Below, one piece after another: positions 1-9,925 of a stretch of 64,000 nt of DNA; positions within the stretch are counted from its first letter, which is position 1, and every line of letters starts with the position of its first letter. A program made the position numbers and the translations under genes. The DNA comes from Blakeslea trispora (Eukaryota > Mucoromycota > Mucoromycetes > Mucorales > Choanephoraceae). The stretch covers positions 124,001-188,000 of the forward strand of contig JAIWNE010000032.1 in assembly GCA_025331445.1 (NCBI GenBank). The letters are read 5' to 3'. The notes beneath the pieces are model-generated. The model saw nothing but the letters and a program-made list of their open reading frames with translations, ran no database searches and was not told where the DNA came from.

Positions 1-2464
1 AAAACACTGATGGATCGAAAAGCCATCAGAGGATTGTGCAAAGAAAAAAAAATGAATAGCGAAATCATTCATTTCATTTGACTCCAAAGATACCTCTTGT
101 AAGTCTTTTTTTTTTCTTTTATTAAAAAAAACAACTTTTGCAAGCCTCAAATTAATATTCCCATATTTTTTGTTTTTGTTTTCTTTAATGCCGCTCACCA
201 TTTTTCTGACAGAAAATAAAAAAGAACCCTTTTGTCCCCTTTCCCCCACATTTCCCTGGTTACTATTCTAGATGAATGATAGCGATAGAACAAGCAGCCT
301 ATGTCTTTCTGGCCACTTTACAGCAAAGATCGAATTAACACAGCTACTGTATGCCACGAAACTAAAGTTTTGTTTATCGGCTTATATAATCATGCTTATT
401 TTATGGTGTAACAAAAAAAAAGCTTTTTTTAATTTGTAGATCTTTTCTCTCATGAATTGTTGAGAGAATAAAGGACACTTTTATCAACTCAATTTGGCTT
501 TAATGATAAAAAGAAAAAAAAGAATCCAGCAGAGAGTAAAATCAGACAAGCACAAAGTGTAGAGTGTTTCGATTATCGCGCCTTTCTTTCTTCTCTTGTC
601 TTTTTGGTCTCTTCTATTTTTGGAAATGGCCCAAGTCACTCCCTAGTTGACAATGCCAGAGAGAAATGGTTCGTGTTTGCATGTTTCAGTTCTGACTTTA
701 AAAACAAGTAAACATTGCCAAAGTAATCGCAACAAACAATCGTCATCAATTACTATGGACATCACCAATGAAATTGCTGCGAAACAATCCAAAGAAAAAC
801 TGTGAAAAGGTTAGTAACAACAAATTAGAAAAATCGATGCTTGAACCACATTCTAGACACAGCATACATCCCAACTTATTCTTGCTCCTGTACTATGTCT
901 TATTGGTGCTTTCATTTTTCAACTCTCACTCAAACAAACTATTCCTCACTACAGTTGCATTTTGCTCAATCTGATTTACTTGTTCACTTGAATAACGCTT
1001 TACATCAGCTCTGAAGGCTGGTTGCAACGAAATGCAATCTAGGCAGTTTCTCGGGTAAGACGTTCAGCAGCGTCTATTCTTTTAAGACCAATTCTTGGGA
1101 CCAATTGAAAGCCAGATGGACACAAAGATCTTAGCAGGTTCTAAAGAGAAAAAGAAGACATAACAGCATTGGCGAGAAAGAGCTTTGTAAATTCAATGAT
1201 GAAATCTAGAAGCGCTTGTACAAGGCATATGTACATTTTGTAGTGTCTCCAGACTTCAGATGCCAAGATAAAACGCAAGTCTTTCAGGACTTTACACATA
1301 ATCCTCGCATACAAGAGTGCTTGTACGTTAGCAAAGTGCATCTTCAGAGACTTCTTAGAACAGAACTAACGAAGCTTTAGTTTTTGTGTATTGTGAAAAT
1401 TACAACACTGATTGATATTTCATCAGTTTAAAATAAATGAAGATGAATTACTATGTATCGGCTTGTGTTTCATTGTTAACTGATTAAATTGCCTTTTTCT
1501 TAAATTGACACAAGAGCATCATTGCATAATCCTATTCTCTTTTCTTACCATGGGTCAAACAGCAGTAAACACTGTAAACGATTTATACTACTCATTTTCT
1601 CTTTACATGCCAAGAATGGAGGTTGAGTCTGTTTGTCTTGTCCAACAAACCAAGATGTACATTGATCTAGACTATTCCGCACAAAGAATAAACAAAGAAC
1701 AAACAAAGAATAAGCCAACAATCAATACATCAGTCAATGATATTGGTGATTAATGTGGTCATTTATTCTATAAGATAAAATAGAAGTAAAGCCTTTCCCC
1801 TAAAGATGTCTAGCTACACTGTAATCAAAGGATTCATGCATTGCTTTAGTGTCACTGACAAATCTAGAGCATTGAAACCAAACTTGACCTGACTTGACCT
1901 TTTTTTTCTTCTCTTTTTCTTTTTATTTGCTGACTGTGTTCAACATGAACTATCATTGCAACATCTGCAATCTTAGTTTTGAAAGCAATAAGAGTTTACC
2001 AAATCTTCCCAATTGTAGGCTTGATGTTTCAATGCCCTGGCTAAATCCCTCTGTAAGAACCAAACTTCCAGTAACACTTTTCTCATTGCAGGTATCATTA
2101 TTATGAACTTCCCCAATAAACTCGCTATCCATCGGCAAGAGTAAGAGTTGCTTTGTCTCTAGAATTGTTTCATCCGAGTGGTAAATTCGAACTTTTTTTT
2201 CCTGGCAATATGACTTTCATCTTTTGAGTCAAATGTGAAACCCAGAAAGTCCTGTATCTGTTTGTGAACTAAATCCCTTTTGTTGCAATTACTTCATCTC
2301 GAAGTGATGTTATTGAACATACCGATTTATTCGACGACAATCAAGAATAGGACGAACTTTGGTCTTTACTTGGATGGTAAACAAGTTGGAGAGAAAGCGT
2401 GCATCCTGGTTTAGGGAGCTTTCTATTATCTGTGATTTCAGGAAAGATTTACCTGCTTGTTAGT
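1..2464. other. gene-free AT-rich region
   Basis: No reading frame here has gene-like composition or a recognisable family. The open frames are short and rich in Phe, Leu and Lys, as expected of AT-rich noncoding DNA. It holds only homopolymer runs. It may contain older transposon debris, since recognisable debris starts just downstream. Confidence 0.6.
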
Positions 2465-2919
2465 CTAGTTCCGAATAGCTCGATGTTTATTCCTTCCTTC
2501 CAAGAGATAGATTGTTTGCTGAATTGAATGCAGCATCCTTCCTGGATGACTGACAATGGCCATCAATGCTTGATCTTTTGCTTCCTGTTGTCTTGGAATA
2601 GCTGCAGTGTTGCCCCTAAATATTTCATTTAGAATTATTTGGGGCTCTCTGTTCTCTTGACATTGTTGTCGCTCAAGTTGACTTATAGGCTCTCGTAATC
2701 TTTGAACTTCTGCTGCACATAACTCATTTAACATTTTTTGCCACGATGCGTGGCTTTAAAAGGTATAAAAAAATGGATACTAGAGTTTTGTTTTGCTTTG
2801 TATAAATCTGTAAAACAATGCGCGCTCTGAAGTCCTATGTCCACATCCTCTGTTTTTACTTCGCCCACTAGGCCATTGTGATAGTTACGACCTACAATCA
2901 TCAATCGTATACACATCAA
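2465..2919 (-). other. unidentified open frames, possible element debris
   Basis: Two adjacent minus-strand frames (89 and 63 codons) overlap slightly at 2728-2734. The first is Gln/Glu/Arg-rich and looks coiled-coil-like (many LERQQ/RQQEA-type stretches). I do not recognise either one. They lie just upstream of a dead IS630-type transposase and a LINE tail, so they could be remains of another element. A real host gene is less likely because no splice-connected start or downstream exon is visible. Confidence 0.2.
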
Positions 2920-3116
2920 GCATTTGATTTTGTAGATTCATTTGCCGAAAAATTTGTAAATTGATGTTTTTTGTATGACTTCTTTTGACAAGGTACAGTA
3001 CTTTGCGATCATTTTTGACCTTGAATGACTCAAGTGCATTTTACTTTTGTCCAAGTTAACATATTATTATTGACCTCCTATACGTTTTTATTCGCTCTTA
3101 CTTTTCCTCTTATCTC

Positions 3117-3799
3117 ATGCAACTTGAGGGGATTCTCTGCAATCAGAATTGCATCTTCATTGACGAAGCTGAATTCAATGTAAACATAATCAAAAGCAGA
3201 GCTAGGTCTAAGGCTGAAAAGCCTGCTTTTGTTGAAACCAAAACAAAACGGGCCACAAATATCACCACCTTGCTGGCTTTGTCGAATGATGGCATTGAAT
3301 CTTGTCGGGTCAAGGTTGTAAAAGGAGGAACCACTGGTAAATGATGACTATCCTAAAGTTTTCATACAATGACTAAACATGTAGTTGACATTGTTTGCTT
3401 GTTATCCATTGCATGTTTTTAGGCAAGATTTTCATGCAATTTGTTCAAGAACTTGTGGAGAACTTGGATTCTCATTGTACCGGGCTGTACCATTTTATAA
3501 TAGGTAATGCAAGAATCTATTACTATCTTGGTTTGTGTGATTGGATTGAGCAAAAAAAACAAGCACAAATTGAAGTATCTGCCCCCCCTTACTCTCCTTT
3601 TTTGAATCATGTCGAGGAGTGCTTTTCAAAGCTGAAGAACTATGTCAAGAAGCACCCTCTAAATGTTCAAGAAAGCCTTACGGCAAGAATCAAAGAAGGC
3701 AGCTACACAATTGCAAAAGGAGATTGTGGGGGCTGGGTAAGTCACAGCATTTCTTTTCTTGACAAATGCATAGGGATGTCAAAAAAAACTTGTAAGTAA
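3117..3799 (+). pseudogene. IS630/Tc1-type DDE transposase remnant, spliced, catalytic Asp lost
   Basis: Seen: exon 1 (3117-3336) carries the first catalytic Asp in a FIDEAEFNVN block, as in IS630/Tc1 transposases. Exon 2 (3423-3799) carries the blocks usually written D-N-A-x-x-H and PPYSPFLNPIEE, here IIGNARIYY and PPYSPFLNHVEECFSK. A GT...TTTTTAG intron (3337-3422, 86 bp) restores the frame exactly across the conserved KGGT-T-GK-I-F segment. The second catalytic Asp is Gly, while the third acidic residue (Glu) is kept. No N-terminal HTH is seen in frame, so the copy is 5'-truncated. Inference: a non-functional transposase copy whose ancestor was an intron-bearing eukaryotic element. Terminal inverted repeats were not found by eye. 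Confidence 0.75.
3337..3422 (+). other. intron in transposase remnant
   Basis: It starts GTAAAT, ends TTTTTAG and joins codons for Gly-Thr-Thr-Gly-Lys in frame. The stop codons inside it (from 3342) explain why the transposase appears as two separate open frames. Confidence 0.6.
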
Positions 3800-3834
3800 A
3801 TTTATTTAAAAAAAAATGTATGAGAGATCAATAA

Positions 3835-4940
3835 ATGTATGTCAACTCGGACAAAAACCAATTGCACTTGAGTCAAAACTATGACAGGCTTTGTGAAGCT
3901 CTCCATTCCACTCCCACTTTCACTGTTGTCATTCACTTACAATATCATGTAGGCAGATTCTACTTTGACGGGGCAACCTCTTTCCTGACGTGTATATACC
4001 CGGCTTTTTGCAAACCGTGTGATCTCACTTATGCCCACTTCATGCATGCTTTCTCTAAATCCTTGGACCACTACACAGGCTTTTCTCCCTCTAGCATATC
4101 TGAATCTTGTAATCTTCTCACATTCCTAGAATTACCACTCAGCGCTGGGTTCTCCAATATTCCTGATAATTACTGGAATGTCACCAAACGCCCTCGGGTA
4201 TTGTTAATGAAAAGCTTCTTCTATGTTGATGCTCGCAGACATTGTTTCGATTCTCTCTACCTGACAGACACACCCCCTTTTTCTCATTTGAGCGGAAAAC
4301 TGCGTCGAGACCTGCTCTCCAATGAGTTGTTAATGACTCCTCATCTTTTAGATGCCATCTCAACTCGCCTCCTGATTCTCTTGAGCCCCATCGACTTTAC
4401 GCTTTTCGTGAATTTACTGGTCTCTGCTCCGTTTTGGTTTGACACTTCAAGTCTGGAATTTTCCATGTCTCTTTTCTCGTCCTTTCTTCGTTCTGTCACT
4501 AGTGGCATCTCTTCGGAAAGCTGGAAATCCTTTTGGTTCCTACCTATGGCTCCATAATGTAGGTCTCTCTGGTTTAGGGTGATTTACAATAAACTTCACT
4601 CACAGAAGTCTATTGCCCTCTTTCGTTCCGATGTTCTTGCTTCCTACCTTTTCTGCTCGACCTCATTAGAGACAATACAATACTTATTAGTGGAATGTGC
4701 GAGGAAGTTGACCTTATGGAAGCTCATAATTTGCACTCAGTATCCTAATTTGAAGTTTCGGTCTGACCATATTATTCTACCCCTTGGTCTCTCTGGATTC
4801 CTCAACAGATCTCACCAACACTTTTCCGCCTACTATGTGCTGCCACCTTGAGGGTCATTTGGGCCTCTCATTGGGCCTTTGTTCGTCAAGGCACTCCATT
4901 CACTGAGTCTACTTTGATCTCCAAAATGATACGCCTTTGA
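3835..4940 (+). mobile_element. LINE (non-LTR retrotransposon) 3' end, degenerate
   Basis: Seen: a 240-codon frame ends at a TAA (4555-4557) and the same frame reopens immediately. Together they read like the C-terminus of fungal LINE ORF2: a W-K-S-F-W-x-L-P-M-A-P block, then W-F-R-V-I-Y-N-K-L, then E-T-I-Q-Y-L-L-V-E-C-A-R-K-L-T-L-W, matching the zinc-binding region found after LINE reverse transcriptases (zf-RVT). A frameshift near 4830-4850 moves the reading to the next frame, which continues with L-R-V-I-W-A-S-H-W and ends at TGA 4938-4940. The endonuclease and RT core are absent, so this is a 5'-truncated, mutated copy, as is usual for LINE insertions. It abuts the IS630-type remnant. Confidence 0.7.
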
Positions 4941-5522
4941 TAGTTACTACATTCTCTTAGCACACTGCTCTTTTGAAGCGTAACTATTTCAATTACTAAC
5001 AATCCTAATGATTTTACACCAAAAAAAACATGACATCTAAGGTCAGAAAGATCATAAAATACTGTATAATCCATTTAACAAGAAGATCAGACATAAAGCA
5101 TCTTGTGATATATGTGTTGTACAAGATGCAGAATAACAGTCTATCTTTACATGTGTAGACTGAAAGAGGGATAAAAGCAGACAGGGAATGTGTCTCTTGA
5201 GATCTCTTTATTTGGAAAGCGGAGATGGGAAGCTCATGAGGAAAAGGGCTTTTTTTTTTTTGCTTAGTTGCCACTTTGACTAGAGTGACAAGGTAGACTC
5301 AAAGAAAGAGAAAGCGAAAGAGAAAGACAGAAACTCAAGCAAAAGTAAAGACAGTTATAGAGACTAGTGATGTCTGTAAGTATTATTGTGGAACAAGATA
5401 GAAAATAGACTTTTTATTTAGGCGAAGAGAAAAAGTGTTAAACACGATAAAAAACTCTTCTTAAGGCAATCTGAGAAGGTATATGGTGGTTCAGATGCGG
5501 TAAATACTGTCAAGATACAGTT
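4941..5522. other. noncoding spacer
   Basis: No supported gene is present. It contains purine-rich GAAAGAGAAAG-type tracts (around 5298-5345) leading into the minisatellite. Confidence 0.5.
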
Positions 5523-5802
5523 GGATAGGCACATTTGGATAGGCACATTTGGATAGGCACATTTGGATAGGCACATTTGGATAGGCACATTTGGATAGGC
5601 ACATTTGGATAGGCACATTTGGATAGGCACATTTGGATAGGCACATTTGGATAGGCACATTTGGATAGGCACATTTGGATAGGCACATTTGGATAGGCAC
5701 ATTTGGATAGGCACATTTGGATAGGCACATTTGGATAGGCACATTTGGATAGGCACATTTGGATAGGCACATTTGGATAGGCACATTTGGATAGGCACAG
5801 TT
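5523..5802. repeat. 14-bp minisatellite, 20 tandem copies
   Basis: The unit GGATAGGCACATTT repeats head to tail 20 times (280 bp). The last copy has one substitution (CAGTT for CATTT). The base runs immediately before and after the array both read ACAGTT. Because 14 is not a multiple of three and the unit has no minus-strand stop in any phase, all three minus frames stay open across the array and read the same cysteine/proline-rich 14-residue cycle. These are by-products, not evidence of a gene. Near-perfect copy identity suggests recent expansion or homogenisation. Confidence 0.97.
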
Positions 5803-6065
5803 GGAAGCAGAGATGGAAGCAGAAATAGAGACAGAAGCAGGGACCCAGCAAGGCATCAGTAAAGGCATCAGCAAAGGCAAGTCTTAAGTTGTTTAGTAAT
5901 AGAGTCACCTCCAACAACAAAGCAAGACAAGAAAAGTAAGAACGCAGAGGGTAAGCCTTCCTTGACTTATTTTTTTGAATAAGCCAAAGAAGACTCAGTT
6001 CTGTTCGCACTATCCCAAATCCTTAGCAACTCCATACCAGTCAACTAACGAGGAATAGTACAAGT
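5803..6065. other. imperfect repeat and spacer next to the minisatellite
   Basis: It starts with degenerate GGAAGCAGARATRGA-type repeats (5803-5840) and a doubled AAAGGCATCAGYA motif (around 5850-5880). No gene is supported. Confidence 0.5.
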
Positions 6066-6284
6066 ATGTCTGTACCCGCTTCCTCTGCCCAGATCCCTAC
6101 AGGACACACTCATAGTGTTAACAGATCAGGCGGCGTAATTGCCCTCAGTCATTCCGACTTCAGTCCCAATACTAGAAAACGAGAGGTCGTTCGCGAAAAT
6201 GGACTAGATTCCGGTCGTAAGCCACTTTATATAGGATCAGGAAAGGCAGCATCAGTCTTTGTCCTTACCCCCCATCAAGCTTGA
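6066..6284 (+). CDS. orphan 72-codon reading frame in a GC-richer island
   Basis: The frame starts ATG-TCT-GTA and has balanced, protein-like composition (Ser, Gly, Arg, His, Val), unlike the Phe/Lys-rich junk frames around it. The DNA is visibly richer in G and C than its flanks. I recognise no family. It sits between the 14-bp array (5523-5802) and an 8-bp array (6371-6433). It may be an exon or relic of a mobile element, or a small lineage-specific gene. No introns, signal peptide or membrane segment are visible. Confidence 0.25.
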   Translation: MSVPASSAQIPTGHTHSVNRSGGVIALSHSDFSPNTRKREVVRENGLDSGRKPLYIGSGKAASVFVLTPHQA

Positions 6285-6370
6285 AGTAGAGGCAGAAGCA
6301 CCAAGAGAAGAAGAGAGAGGCAAGAGAGGCAGAGAGAACGCGTAAAAAGGATTTGTAGAGCTTGAAAGCA

Positions 6371-6433
6371 TTTGTAGTTTTGTAGTTTTGTAGTTTTGTA
6401 GTTTTGTAGTTTTGTAGTTTTGTAGTTTTGTAG
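6371..6433. repeat. 8-bp tandem repeat (TTTTGTAG)
   Basis: Eight head-to-tail copies of TTTTGTAG, the first lacking one T, with no mismatches. On the minus strand this reads as a Tyr-Lys-Thr-Thr-Lys-Leu-Gln-Asn cycle, which I treat as incidental. Confidence 0.95.
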
Positions 6434-8300
6434 ATGGAAAGGCACGCGTATTTTCTTCTTTTTTGTAGATAACGTTTTTTGCTCTTGGTGCAATAATAGA
6501 CTTGCGTAGATTGCAGATTTTTAGGCTATAAACGATAAAGCAAGTTAGATAACAGCATTATCAAAGAAGAGTATTTTGTTACTTGCCTTTGAGGTTGTCT
6601 GGGTGACAAAGTTTCAAGATGTAGTTGAGATGGCTTTGATAAAGAGAGAGAGAAAAAAAAAGAGGGAGAAAATGATCATTACGTTCTGTTTACTTCAAAT
6701 ACACACTGAAAAAAAAAACCAGTCATCCAATCAGAGCCTGGCATCTCTCCATTCACTTATCTATCAGTAAAAAGAAAAAAACATGTGATAACCAATAGAA
6801 TCAGTAAATTAGAGGGCGTTGAGAAGTAAACAAACTAAGAGATGCCATGCTATTTCATGCCGACATTCACTCTCCTGTATTTTTGATTGTGACAGCCAAA
6901 CTCCTCTTTAATTTGCAGTAATACTTGTCCAACAGGTCAGATAAGCCTAAAAGATGGCACTCGAGAAAAGAAGAAGAAGAGTGAAGAATGAGCAAGTACT
7001 GCTGTCATCTAAACAAAAGAATAATAAGCAGTTTCATTTGTACTCATCTGGGTTGAAAAGGCTATACATATATATAACTCCACAGAAGCTATCAAGCATA
7101 GCTTCCTAGCACTGGAAACTGAGATGAAGCCACCCATTCCTTTAATGGTAGGCAGTAGAGACCATTAAATGCAAAGTACCAGTAATCGGTACTATGCAAG
7201 TTATATCCTGTAACTTCATTAGCTTGGGCTTGCATGTATGTTTTCTTTTGCTCTTTTTCTGAGGAATATGTGAAAACAAAACAAAACAAAATAAAATAAA
7301 AAGGAAATCAATGATCGAGACAATCAAATTCTGTTCTTTGTGTGAGGATTGAGTCTTAAGATAGTCTTTGACTCTAATGCCATGTATAACTTGCTTAAAG
7401 CATGCTTGACAGCCAAATGAAGACAATGAGATAGAATTCTGATATTTTTGGAGCCAAACAAAATACACTTTAAAATCAGAAACACAAGCATATTGGAAAG
7501 TTCATATTAATAACAATAATAACCAGAAATAAATACTACATAACAGCCTCTCTAATAGAGATATACAGCATTTCTATAAACCGTTGCTTATAGTGCAGAA
7601 TGTCAATATAAAGAGAACACTAGTATACAACAATAGTATCTCAACCCTGTAAATCAAACACAGCTAATCCTCACAATCAGACAAGTAAATCCTTGGTACT
7701 TCCGATTCCAAAAGTACAGCATATGTCTTTCTCTCAAGAGAAAAAACCATCTTGACAGCTATCTCAGAGCCCAAGCATAAAAAAAAGAACAGAAAAACAA
7801 AGCTACACAGTTCTTGGATCCAGATCTTTACTAAAGACAAATAATGCATCTATAGTTGAATAGGATGGCTATTTCTCTTTCTTTAACCTGATGAGGTTTC
7901 AGTCAAAAGCACCTTTTTTTCTTGCTCCGCGTAAACCGGTGTTGGTTATGTGTCACTGCAATTGTATAGGAGATTTATATACGAAGTCGTTGTCTGCATA
8001 ATAAAGAAATTCCTTTCATATTGTTCATTCCTTTCGTTCTCTATTGTATCAGCTACACAAAGAAAGAAGGAGAAAAAAGAAGATGACGCATCTCGATTAC
8101 TGCGTTGTGTCGTCACCATAGAAAGGGGTCAATGAAATGCCATAAATGTTTACTGTACAAAAAGCCTCATTTTATTACCATGTATTTTGATTTTCTTTTT
8201 TATTGCTCCTTTTTTTTACACTTATACAGTCACACCGAATAAAGCTACATACGGCTAAAAATTTATAGGAATTTTTGATTATTTGTCTTTATAAAATTAC
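6434..8300. other. gene-free AT-rich spacer
   Basis: Only short low-complexity frames are present, with A and T runs and short AAAAC/AAAAT repeats (around 7275-7303). I see no supported gene or RNA. Confidence 0.55.
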
Positions 8301-8392
8301 GTATGTCTCCTAGAAAACAACAAAAATCAAACAGTGGAGCCGCTTCCGAGAATGCCAAGCGTGACGAGAATCTAAAAGATTCTGTTTTTTAG
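8301..8392 (+). other. possible intron or decayed 5' part of the chimeric transposase gene
   Basis: The segment begins GTATGT, a strong fungal 5' splice site, and ends CTGTTTTTTAG, a strong 3' splice site. Alternatively an ATG at 8303, in the same frame as the transposase, begins a short Lys/Ser-rich reading, but stops at 8390 (TAG) and 8402 (TGA) separate it from the main frame. The bases just after 8392 read A-F-I-D-S-E-K-Q-T-I in another frame, which resembles the start of a Tc1-type HTH. A small indel has therefore probably damaged the N-terminus. Confidence 0.35.
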
Positions 8393-8425
8393 GGCATTCA
8401 TTGACTCAGAAAAGCAAACCATTCT

Positions 8426-9925
8426 ATGCAAAAGATTGCAAACGTTGTTGAACTCAGCAAGGCAACTGTGCAGACTGTATTGAACCGTGTTGACCAAACT
8501 GGTACACCTATTGGCCGAACTAGTCCTGGGAGACCCAAAAAGTTGAGTGAAAGGGATACAAGAGGTCTTGAATTGATTGCGAGCCGCAACCCGTTTACCT
8601 CATATACTCAAATTAATATGGAGGCAAAGGCAAGTGGAATTGACATTCACCGAGATACTTTGATCAAGTATTTGAAGAACTTGGGCTCTGGTTCCTACTT
8701 TTCGGCACAAAAGCCAAGGCTGTCAGAGGAAAACAGATTGAAAAGGCTTCGTTGGGTTAAAGAGAGGGTCAACTGGACAAAGAATGACTGGAGACGTGTA
8801 GTTTGGTCGGATGAATCACGATTCACTGTTGAAGGCTACCGTGGAGGAGCCAGAGTGATCCGCAAGGCCGGAGAGAGATACCGTGCTGATCATGTTGCTC
8901 CTACAGCAAAGCGGGGAAGGGGCTGGTTTTGGGCAGGTGGTTTTGGTTCTTTGGTCTTTGTTGATGGCTCTGTAGATCAGGATGACTACATCAACATTTT
9001 GGCCAAAAAATTTATGCAATGGTTCATTGATTTGAACCAGAAGGAGGACACAAACTTCATATTGCAAGAAGACGGCGTCACCTGCCACACAAGTAAGTAT
9101 GCGACGTGGTGGAAAGACTCTCATCAGATCAACCGCTTCGACTTCTGGCCTCCACAAAGCCTTGATCTCAATCCAATCGAGCATCTGTGGAGCTCTCTCG
9201 ACAAGCTCATCGAAAAGAAGAGGTCTAATATTAGCAATGTTGATCAGCTAAAGGCTGCTTTAGAAGAAAGTTGGGGCCAGATCAGCCCTGAGCTTGTAGA
9301 ACGCTTAGTTGGCAGTATGCACAATCACTGCAAGTCTATAGTCGACACAGCATCCTCGCTGTTAAAAGTTAACCATCGAAGACAGTTGAGAAGAGCAGAA
9401 AAGGCAAAGAAATTAGTCGAATTCAGAAGCGAAGAGGTTGAAGACCAGATAAGAAAAGCAATTCAATTAAGCTACATCGAGAGTATGCTACAACAGTTCA
9501 GCTGCTGGGGAGAAACCCCTCACAAATTAGAAGAAGTCATGAGTTTGCTGAACGAAATGTATCATTCGAGCTGCAACAAGATCGTGAAATATATACAAGA
9601 TGCTGATTACTTTTTGCATCAGTTGTTCATGCCAGCTAAAGAAGATCCAAAGAAGCAAGAAGATATCATGAAGTATGTCATCGAGCTATGCATCATGTCG
9701 AAGCGTGTGCTGCCTTCTGAAAAAGACATCTTGATTAAGAAGATGGCAAGCTTCGACTTGCTTGACATTTTGGTCGTCGGCCTCAATAATGGCGCCCCAC
9801 ATATCTCGAAGAATGCTGCTGTCATGATCGATAAGTTTACAAAAATAAAAAGAAGCAGAAGCAGCAGAAAAGGAAGCAGCAAAGAAGGAAGCAGAAGAAA
9901 GAGAAGCAGAAGCAAAAGAAGTTGA
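8426..9925 (+). CDS. Tc1/mariner transposase fused in frame to a PP4R3 (SMEK/PSY2) fragment
   Basis: Seen: 499 codons. Residues 1-75 carry most of a paired-type helix-turn-helix (KIANVVELSKATVQTVL) and a G-R-P-K-K linker. Residues ~120-300 are the DDE catalytic domain: first Asp in VVWSDESRF, second Asp in ILQEDGVTCHTS (usual form Q-D-N-A-x-x-H), and Glu in LDLNPIEHLWSSL. All three acids are present. Tc1 proteins normally end soon after this, here near residue 310 (LVGSMHNHCKSIV). This frame instead runs on for about 150 residues (genomic ~9410-9840) that align with the ARM-like core of PP4 regulatory subunit 3: K-I-V-K-Y-I-Q-D-A-D-Y-F-L-H-Q-L-F, E-L-C-I-M-S-K-R-V-L-P-S-E-K-D and F-D-L-L-D-I-L-V-V-G-L. 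The last ~20 residues (Arg/Ser-rich) are read out of frame with the natural tail. Inference: either a captured host gene piece or an insertion into a PP4R3 copy. Whether it is expressed is unknown. Confidence 0.75.
   Translation: MQKIANVVELSKATVQTVLNRVDQTGTPIGRTSPGRPKKLSERDTRGLELIASRNPFTSYTQINMEAKASGIDIHRDTLIKYLKNLGSGSYFSAQKPRLSEENRLKRLRWVKERVNWTKNDWRRVVWSDESRFTVEGYRGGARVIRKAGERYRADHVAPTAKRGRGWFWAGGFGSLVFVDGSVDQDDYINILAKKFMQWFIDLNQKEDTNFILQEDGVTCHTSKYATWWKDSHQINRFDFWPPQSLDLNPIEHLWSSLDKLIEKKRSNISNVDQLKAALEESWGQISPELVERLVGSMHNHCKSIVDTASSLLKVNHRRQLRRAEKAKKLVEFRSEEVEDQIRKAIQLSYIESMLQQFSCWGETPHKLEEVMSLLNEMYHSSCNKIVKYIQDADYFLHQLFMPAKEDPKKQEDIMKYVIELCIMSKRVLPSEKDILIKKMASFDLLDILVVGLNNGAPHISKNAAVMIDKFTKIKRSRSSRKGSSKEGSRRKRSRSKRS

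Noticed and set aside
5523..5802. Possible CRISPR array
   Set aside because: The 14-bp units are directly adjacent with no spacers; it is a minisatellite in a eukaryotic genome.
5418..6010. Three overlapping minus-strand frames of 126-166 codons rich in Cys/Pro repeats
   Set aside because: They are the three readings of the 14-bp minisatellite and depend only on its lack of stops; no start context, splice signals or family.
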